Source: Bacteroidaceae bacterium (GTDB lineage: Bacteria > Bacteroidota > Bacteroidia > Bacteroidales > Bacteroidaceae). From it: a stretch of DNA of 32,219 bases. Numbering within the stretch: position 1 is the stretch's first letter; each line of letters opens with the position of its first letter. The stretch is taken from NCBI GenBank assembly GCA_017961145.1, contig JAGCXU010000144.1:1-32219 (forward strand), in the 5' to 3' direction. Below the pieces are notes generated by a model that was given only the letters and a program-made list of their open reading frames with translations, had not been told where the DNA came from and did not search any database. Shown piece after piece: positions 27,547 through 32,219 of the stretch. The position numbers and the translations under genes were made by a program.

Positions 27547-28019
27547 AAGCTCTTCGGATTAAAGTGTTTCTTGACTTCTGTGATGGCGTGCGAGAGGCGT
27601 TTCCACACGGCAACCTTGCTGATGCCCTCGGCCGCGGCAATCTCCTCGTAGCTGTAACCTTCCGTGAAACGCAGGTTGAAGATACGCTGCTCGCGTTCCG
27701 AAAGATGGCTGGTGGCGAACTCCACGATGTCCTCCAGCCAGTCGTCTTCACTCTCCTGACTGTTGTCTGTAGTCCGTTGTCTGTAGTCTTGAAGGACGTT
27801 TTCATGCCGGAGTCGCTTCAGACATCGGTTCCGGACGCTCGTCATCAAGTAGCGTTCCTCCGTCCCTGGCATGAGATCCGTCCCGCCACGAAGCAGGCTC
27901 TCGAAGATGTCCTGACAGACATCCTCGCTCTCCTGCACGTCGAAGAGCAGGGTGCGCGCCACCCGCTGCATCCGTGCGTAATGCTGCATGAACAGACTCC
28001 TTACGGCCTCGCGTTCCAT
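27543..28019 (-). CDS. ECF-family RNA polymerase sigma factor
   Basis: I start at the ATG at 28019 (MEREAVRSLFMQHYARMQRVA), giving 158 residues; a TTG at 28046 would read through the promoter-like motif P1. The sigma-2 region (ARTLLFDVQESEDVCQDIFESLL, YLMTSVRNRCLKRLRHENV) and the sigma-4 helix-turn-helix (LSEREQRIFNLRFTEGYSYEEIAAAEGISKVAVWKRLSHAITEVKKHF) are both clear. It heads the sigma / FecR-like / receptor operon and probably responds to the receptor's ligand. Its linker between the two domains carries a two-copy 14-bp repeat encoding QRTTDNSQ. It has both a housekeeping-type promoter and the P1 motif, which suggests basal plus self-activated expression. Confidence 0.93.
   Translation of the reverse strand: MEREAVRSLFMQHYARMQRVARTLLFDVQESEDVCQDIFESLLRGGTDLMPGTEERYLMTSVRNRCLKRLRHENVLQDYRQRTTDNSQESEDDWLEDIVEFATSHLSEREQRIFNLRFTEGYSYEEIAAAEGISKVAVWKRLSHAITEVKKHFNPKSL
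27762..27789 (-). repeat. 14-bp x2 (heptamer-based) repeat in the sigma gene
   Basis: GTTGTCTGTAGTC plus one base is repeated twice, which is four related heptamers. In the coding sense it reads AGACTAC, AGACAAC, GGACTAC, AGACAAC. It lies in the flexible linker between sigma regions 2 and 4. Confidence 0.85.
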
Positions 28020-28033
28020 CACGTCTTTACTTA

Positions 28034-28063
28034 TAATACCCCTCAAAGGCAGAAAAAACTAAC
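28034..28063 (-). promoter_or_regulatory. Candidate ECF-type promoter P1 (sigma operon)
   Basis: On the minus strand: GTTA, 18 bases, GGGTATTATAAGTA, ending 14 bases before the sigma ATG. The spacer (TTTTTTCTGCCTTTGAG) is nearly the same as in P2, so similarity extends well beyond the two blocks. Confidence 0.65.
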
Positions 28064-28065
28064 CC

Positions 28066-28096
28066 CAAAGGTAAAAAATCATGCAAAAATACGAAA
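28066..28096 (-). promoter_or_regulatory. Housekeeping-type promoter of the sigma operon
   Basis: On the minus strand TTTC (28093-28096), 19 bases, then TACCTTTG (28066-28073). The -7 element is perfect and the -33 has three of four bases. It lies upstream of P1. Confidence 0.7.
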
Positions 28097-28162
28097 TTTT
28101 GTGGGATTTGACGGCTTTTCCGACCCTATTTCTGCTGGTTGATAACGAATATTAACAACGGG

Positions 28163-28306
28163 AGTTGCCCAATTTGGGCTGATTAAGAACCCAACACAGC
28201 GAATCAAGTTATTTGCACGTACATGTATGTGCAATTGCACATACATGTAAATTCAATTGCACATACATGTACGTGCAATGAACTCGACTTGCCAAATTGG
28301 GTAACT
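28163..28306. repeat. 22-bp tandem array C with flanking inverted repeat
   Basis: Three perfectly spaced 22-bp units start at 28213, 28235 and 28257. Each begins TTGCAC and has a central ACATGTA; units one and three are near-perfect palindromes ending TGCAA. Arms AGTTGCCCAATTTGG (28163-28177) and CCAAATTGGGTAACT (28292-28306) pair at 14 of 15 positions around the array. There are no spacers, so it is not a CRISPR. It lies about 120 bases upstream of the sigma operon promoter. Confidence 0.87.
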
Positions 28307-28315
28307 GAATGGCAT

Positions 28316-28352
28316 AAAAAGAGTGGCACAACGCCCTAAACGATGTGCCGCT
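28316..28352 (-). terminator. Terminator of the TlpA-like gene
   Basis: Read on the minus strand, AGCGGCACA and TGTGCCACT form a 9-bp stem (one wobble) with a 13-base loop, followed by CTTTTT. It begins 34 bases after the stop of the TlpA-like gene. Confidence 0.6.
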
Positions 28353-28385
28353 CCGTGTCTCGCCAGCCGCTTTTTCTGGGCAAAA

Positions 28386-30275
28386 CTATGGTTCCAACGC
28401 TTTGTCAATCTGCTTCCTGATGTCCTCGAGAACTGCATCGCCGAAGCCTGTCTGCTCCCAGACCTTGCGGCCCTGGCGGTCGAAGAGGTAGTATTGTGGT
28501 ATCCCGCTTAGTTCCGGAATCTCTTTCCACTGGCTGCTCGGCATGCGATAATGCAGGCCGGGAATCTTGACGACGCATTCTCTCCACTCGTTCATGTTGC
28601 TGCTCTCGTCGGTGAGATACACAAAGACGACGTCCTTGTCCTTCAGCTCCTCCTTGAGCGGCTCCATTGCCTCGATGCCTTGCCTGCATGGGCCGCACCA
28701 CGTGGCCCAAAGGTCGAAGAAAACCACCTTGCCGGGATGCTCCGCGACAATGGTTTCGAGGAGCTTCGAGCCAGGCACTTCGGGCGTCTGCTTTATGCGG
28801 TCTTTTGCCTCCAGACGCATGCGCTCGAACTGCACGCGGTTGCTGTCGATGAACTCCTGCAGGACGCGCTGGAAGTGGGGATGCACCATCCGTATCGAGT
28901 CCTCGGGCAGCACATTGCCTTCGCTCATGACATCACACATTCTGCGTGCTTCCGCCATGGCCTTCGTCATCTTGTACGGCTCCGTTTCCGTCATGCCGTT
29001 TGCCTCGAGATAAGGCAGGAACTCGGGCGAGAGAGGGAACCAGAAGCTGCGTCCGTCGCGAAGGAATTGGAGGTCGCGGGCGTGAGGATCGACAAGCGTG
29101 TAAGTGCTCTTCAGATGCCGGAGCGTGCTGTCGGGGTTCTGAACACGTTTCTGAAAGGCAATCATATCGACACCTCCTACACAAGCACGCACATAGCTCC
29201 GCTCGACGAAAAGCGTCAGGAAGTCCCTCTGTCTGTGGGTATAGTTCTTGCGCTTCAGCACGCCTTGCTTCAAGGTGTCAAGGTTCTGCCACAACTTGTC
29301 GCGCCACTCGGGAAAGTCCTTCACGTCTTCATGGCTCGGCAACGGTGACATGCCGAGATAGTAAATGTTCAGGTTTTCCAGCAGCACCTCGTTAAGGTCG
29401 GCAGCGGAACCGCCCAGGCGATAGCCTTTATGCTGGGGCTTGCCCGCCGCAAAGTCGTGAAGCCAGGCTTCGCAGGCGTCGGGGTCGGCATCCATGGTCA
29501 GCGTCTCGCCCGGAATCAAAAGCAAAGGGAACTGCCTGTTGGGCGTATTCTTCTCTATCTTGTAAAAGGTAAAGATGGGCAGGGTTGCTGTGTAGGCGGG
29601 ATTGGAAAAGCGTTTCGACGTTCCATCTGTGTGTACATCGGCGCGATAGTTACTGGTGATGGGGTCGCGACAGGGTTCGTCAAACCACCCCAACTGGCAG
29701 ATGCTGTCGCCAAAGGCTGTGGCTATGAAGGTCGCCTCGCCGTATGTCAAGGTCAACGGCTCCAGCGGCTTGCCGTCGTCTTCACGTGGCTTCGGTGCAG
29801 GAAGGAGTTCTGGGTAAAGCTTGCCATCCAGCCTGATGCCGTAGATTGTCCATGAGTTCGGGTCGTCGCTCTCAATGTAGTCGAACGTCTTTGTGCCCTT
29901 CGGCAGCGGGTCAAAATAGAGGATAAGGGAGTCTCGCTGCGCGTTCCTCTCATAAGCTTTGCCCAGCTCAAGGGCATCATCTTCAAGGACTTGGGTGCCA
30001 TCATGCGTCAGGATGCGTCCCTTCTGAAAGGCAAACTGCTGCCCATCCACTTCAAGGCGGCCTCCATCCGTGCTCCAACCGCCCCGAGAGGCGCAGGCCA
30101 CGTGGAGATGCACGATTGTTGCCTGCTTCGTCAGCTCCACCTTGACGGGCCAGATGTTGGCATTGTAAAAGGAATTCTTCATTAGTGAACGGAACGCAGG
30201 ACGCTCGATGACGACGTCCTTAGCCTGCCCTGCCATTGCAACAAGAGCAAGCAGAAAGATGATGATTCGTTTCAT
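28386..30275 (-). CDS. Secreted TlpA-like thioredoxin protein with large N-terminal region
   Basis: A 629-residue exported protein with signal peptide MKRIIIFLLALVAMAGQAKD. The C-terminal domain (about 505-629) is a TlpA/ResA-type thioredoxin: PGKVVFFDLWATWCGPCRQGIEAMEPLKEEL, followed by the cis-Pro region SGIPQYYLFDRQG. The N-terminal 400 residues have no domain I can name; they start with a beta-rich part (VVIERPAFRSLMKNSF ... VHLHVACASRGGWS) and include a helical region with many Arg and Asp residues. Such two-part proteins are common in Bacteroidetes and are presumed periplasmic reductases. It shares promoter motif P2 with the ECF sigma gene, so it is probably in that regulon. It is not in an operon with the sigma gene: a terminator and array C lie between. 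Confidence 0.87.
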   Translation of the reverse strand: MKRIIIFLLALVAMAGQAKDVVIERPAFRSLMKNSFYNANIWPVKVELTKQATIVHLHVACASRGGWSTDGGRLEVDGQQFAFQKGRILTHDGTQVLEDDALELGKAYERNAQRDSLILYFDPLPKGTKTFDYIESDDPNSWTIYGIRLDGKLYPELLPAPKPREDDGKPLEPLTLTYGEATFIATAFGDSICQLGWFDEPCRDPITSNYRADVHTDGTSKRFSNPAYTATLPIFTFYKIEKNTPNRQFPLLLIPGETLTMDADPDACEAWLHDFAAGKPQHKGYRLGGSAADLNEVLLENLNIYYLGMSPLPSHEDVKDFPEWRDKLWQNLDTLKQGVLKRKNYTHRQRDFLTLFVERSYVRACVGGVDMIAFQKRVQNPDSTLRHLKSTYTLVDPHARDLQFLRDGRSFWFPLSPEFLPYLEANGMTETEPYKMTKAMAEARRMCDVMSEGNVLPEDSIRMVHPHFQRVLQEFIDSNRVQFERMRLEAKDRIKQTPEVPGSKLLETIVAEHPGKVVFFDLWATWCGPCRQGIEAMEPLKEELKDKDVVFVYLTDESSNMNEWRECVVKIPGLHYRMPSSQWKEIPELSGIPQYYLFDRQGRKVWEQTGFGDAVLEDIRKQIDKALEP

Positions 30276-30308
30276 ATTTTTGTCTGTTTAACGTGTATCT
30301 CCTACTTA

Positions 30309-30338
30309 TAATACCCTTCAAAGACAGAAAAAGCTAAC
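30309..30338 (-). promoter_or_regulatory. Candidate ECF-type promoter P2 (TlpA-like gene)
   Basis: On the minus strand: GTTA, 18 bases, GGGTATTATAAGTA, 33 bases before the ATG. It is almost identical to P1 over about 35 bases and begins just after the terminator at 30346. Confidence 0.65.
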
Positions 30339-30344
30339 CTAATA

Positions 30345-30579
30345 ACAAAAAATTCCGCGTAAGCAAGCCTACGCGGAATTCCTTATTGATAGATTTGATG
30401 TTGCTTATTTGACCTCCTCAAATCTAACATGTATTGATAATCAGCGATTTACGAAAGTCTTGGTACAAATATGGAACACCATAAGCATCTTGGATGTTGT
30501 CCCTCAATAACTATCGATAAGCATCCGTGTGATGCTCTTCCTATTCTTCTTTGTCCTTTTCTTTGTATTTCTTTCTTTT
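30345..30579 (-). ncRNA. Candidate small transcript (structured RNA or tiny-peptide mRNA)
   Basis: A promoter (TACCTTTG at 30587-30594) and a strong terminator (30346-30380) on the same strand define a possible transcript of about 235 bases with no ordinary gene. It contains an 8-bp inverted repeat (30391-30398 with 30418-30425), a small GCATC/GATGC hairpin (30521-30535) and a TTG-started 27-codon frame (30424-30507, LRDNIQDAYGVPY ... KSLIINTC). I do not recognise an RNA family. It could also be the remnant of a decayed gene. Confidence 0.35.
30346..30380 (-). terminator. Strong terminator upstream of the TlpA-like gene
   Basis: A perfect 11-bp stem, AATTCCGCGTA (30351-30361) with TACGCGGAATT (30370-30380), has an 8-base loop and is followed on the minus strand by a run of six T. 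It ends something transcribed from the right and insulates promoter P2. Confidence 0.85.
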
Positions 30580-30586
30580 GTTGGTG

Positions 30587-30617
30587 CAAAGGTACAAATA
30601 ATTCTGCAACAGAGCAA
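30587..30617 (-). promoter_or_regulatory. Promoter of the candidate small transcript
   Basis: TACCTTTG on the minus strand at 30587-30594 is a perfect -7 element; TTGC lies 19 bases upstream (30614-30617), the same partial -33 as seen before gyrB. Confidence 0.55.
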
Positions 30618-30807
30618 CGGTTTATTGAACAAATGCTACGACAGATGCTATTTTTCTAATAAAAGCACTTTTACCGTAGATTCCAAAGCCCACAAGTTTA
30701 CAGTACATCCTAGCAATTGACGTAAATCGCTCACTCCTTTCGTAGTTCAGTATGTGCTGTTGATTTGGCGTAGTGCATGCCAATCCAAAAGTTTGTGATA
30801 ATGATTA

Positions 30808-31725
30808 TTATTTCATCCTATACGCTGGTGCCAATATAACCTCGTCGTTTTCTTTAAAAGGTGGATAGCCTCCAGTCATTTCCATCAGCCTTTTACCATA
30901 CTCGGTTACTTTCCAGTTAAAGGATGTTGGAGAAATCATTTGAGCATGAGCAAAAGACTCAATTGTCGATTCCATATCGTTTCTAATCACAGTCTCAGCG
31001 ACAGCACCTTCAAAATTAATCTTCATATCAACAACTTTAGGGGTCAGGCAAATATTAAGTCCTTCGCCTTCGGTGGGTACAGAAGGATATACTATTCCTT
31101 CAAAATTGAAGTTACGAATGATAAAGTCAACGCACGTTGCTGTCACTTCGTAAATACATGAAGAGCCTGGAGTCGCCATTAAATCTCCGATAAAAGAAAA
31201 GAACTCAATAGAGTTTTTTGAGTAATTATCTTTGCAGTAGGTTTCCCATCCTTCGCGAAACATACTTAGTTCGCTACAAGCTCTTTTATAATTCTCAGAA
31301 ATAGGGAAGGAAAAAAGATGAATATCCTCCTTCACCCTCCAAACACTTTGCGTAAATATATAATGTTGATAAGTGTGGACCTCTTTCAAAATGTTCAAGG
31401 TTTCCATCGCACTAATAATTCTAGGTATAGCTCCGGTCTTCTCAGCATCCTTTGTAAACACAGACGCATAGAACATAGGGTGTCCTTTCAGGGAAGCTCG
31501 GTCTGTACGAGTTACACAATGTGATGGAGGATATGACAAATCCGAGACTTCGTAAAAAAGATCTTTTTTGTCGTTTATCCGGCTGCGAATAATCTTCTGC
31601 CTTTTTAATAATAGAAGAGGAATTAATGCAATATCCTCTCCAAAAGAACGTAGGATGGATAGAAACACATCGGCCTCAAACTGATTCTCTTCTATCATCT
31701 TTTTTACTATCTCTATCTCTTTCAT
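30808..31725 (-). CDS. RES-domain-like protein
   Basis: A 305-residue cytoplasmic-looking protein with AT-richer codon use than its neighbours to the left. The middle and C-terminal parts resemble RES-domain proteins: RTDRASLKGHPMFYASVFTKDAEK, then IPRIISAMET with a possible catalytic Glu, and the late strand FEGIVYPSVPTEGEGLNICLTPKVVD. In toxin-antitoxin pairs the RES fold attacks NAD+, but many RES-like proteins are longer and not proven toxins. No Xre-type antitoxin gene is visible beside it, so a two-gene module is not supported. The N-terminal 80 residues (MKEIEIVKKMIEENQFEADVFL) are unassigned. The family call rests on motif shape and should be treated as tentative. Confidence 0.5.
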   Translation of the reverse strand: MKEIEIVKKMIEENQFEADVFLSILRSFGEDIALIPLLLLKRQKIIRSRINDKKDLFYEVSDLSYPPSHCVTRTDRASLKGHPMFYASVFTKDAEKTGAIPRIISAMETLNILKEVHTYQHYIFTQSVWRVKEDIHLFSFPISENYKRACSELSMFREGWETYCKDNYSKNSIEFFSFIGDLMATPGSSCIYEVTATCVDFIIRNFNFEGIVYPSVPTEGEGLNICLTPKVVDMKINFEGAVAETVIRNDMESTIESFAHAQMISPTSFNWKVTEYGKRLMEMTGGYPPFKENDEVILAPAYRMK

Positions 31726-31794
31726 TTATTCTAAATTGCTTTTCATTACTTCATGGCTAAAATATACAATTGAGACGTATCTTATCTGCTTTTT

Positions 31795-32219
31795 TTATTG
31801 GCGACATCTCTTGCGTAAACACTCCAAATCAGCCTCCACGCCCTCCTTCGACACTAACGAATCCTTTGGCAGCACGGAGTAGTTCTTGGCTATGTTCTCT
31901 TTCTTGCCGCTGAACCATTCGCAGAATGCTGTTTGGAGGAAAGAGTCACCATCAAGGTTGTCTTTCTCATTATACCTTATTATATTAGTGACGAACTGTT
32001 TCAACTCAGCATTGCGTAGTTTCTTATTCAACGGAATGCCCAAATCCTTGTTGGCAGATACCTGGCCAGTTTCAATAAACAGTTTGACAACGTTGCATAC
32101 TTTTCTACATCTTCTACAGGAGTACCAGCAAGTGAGAATACAAGCATAGTGTACTCTTCTGTATTGGTCAGTCGCCTCTTTCGTTCTTCTTCCTGACATC
32201 GCTTGATTTCTGCTTCAAG
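31795..32219 (-). pseudogene. Frameshifted 3' end of a conserved hypothetical gene (cut by window edge)
   Basis: On the minus strand one frame reads from the window edge as a natural-looking acidic/basic sequence (EAEIKRCQEEERKRR ... TPVEDVEKYATL) and then goes out of frame near 32088. The next frame continues as KLFIETGQVSANKDLGIPLNKKLRN and ends at 31795 (ECLRKRCRQ). Joining the two at ATL/VKLFIE gives a smooth protein end of about 141 residues, so a single-base deletion is likely. The open frame that begins at 32199 has a Cys/Arg-rich start that looks like an out-of-frame artefact. I do not recognise the family; the style recalls hypothetical proteins on Bacteroidetes mobile elements. A sequencing error could also explain it. 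Confidence 0.6.

Noticed and set aside
28213..28278. CRISPR array
   Set aside because: The 22-bp near-palindromic units are directly adjacent with no unique spacers, and no cas genes are in the window.
30471..30720. Short plus-strand frames in the gap right of the TlpA-like gene
   Set aside because: They are Cys/Phe-rich with no promoter or domain, and lie opposite the better supported minus-strand promoter-terminator unit.

Overview
This window looks like a chromosome segment from a Bacteroidales bacterium, most like Prevotella or a close relative. The evidence is the gene order murC-ftsQ-ftsA-ftsZ, the tRNA-Glu/rpsT/gyrB neighbourhood, promoters of the Bacteroidetes type (TTTG, about 19 bases, TAnnTTTG), an ECF sigma / FecR-like / TonB-type outer-membrane operon, and TlpA-type thioredoxin proteins. 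The genus is inferred from style, not from a marker comparison.

Layout. (1) 11-8171 is housekeeping: the end of the division and cell-wall cluster (murC, ftsQ, ftsA, ftsZ on +), recO (-), tRNA-Glu(TTC) and rpsT (+), a shared terminator, and gyrB (-). (2) 8241-12739 starts with a gene-free stretch that ends in a 22-bp tandem array and a promoter. A three-gene operon follows: a membrane Cache/SpoIIE-phosphatase/HATPase protein, an STAS anti-anti-sigma protein and an alginate-export-type outer-membrane barrel. A second, related 22-bp array comes after it. (3) 12740-21400 holds a two-module nonribosomal peptide synthetase (C-A-T-C-A-T-reductase, about 2422 aa) and, 6 bases downstream, a MATE exporter. 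(4) 21407-30275 is all on -: a lipoprotein thioredoxin, a metallo-beta-lactamase-fold protein, the ECF sigma / FecR-like / outer-membrane receptor operon and a second secreted TlpA-like protein. (5) 30276-32219 is AT-richer accessory DNA: a possible small transcript with a strong terminator, an RES-domain-like protein, and the frameshifted end of a gene cut by the window edge.

How the genes may work together. All genes from 8762 to 21400 point the same way. I infer a sensed, partner-switch-controlled natural-product system. An outside signal is read by the Cache domain. The phosphatase and kinase modules set the phosphorylation state of the STAS protein. The NRPS makes a short, probably N-acylated dipeptide released by reduction as an aldehyde or alcohol. 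MATE and the outer-membrane barrel could export it. The strongest cis-evidence linking the two operons is that each is preceded by a similar five- to six-unit array with an exact 22-bp period. On the minus strand, the ECF sigma gene and both TlpA-like genes share an upstream motif, GTTA-N18-GGGTATTA, which suggests one regulon.

A second theme is repeat invasion of coding regions. Four double-hairpin palindromic elements sit inside three genes (MATE, the TonB-type receptor twice, the FecR-like gene) without breaking the reading frame. Seven short tandem arrays with 7- or 9-bp units sit in linkers of the NRPS, FecR-like and sigma genes. The 7-bp arrays could cause frameshift phase variation.
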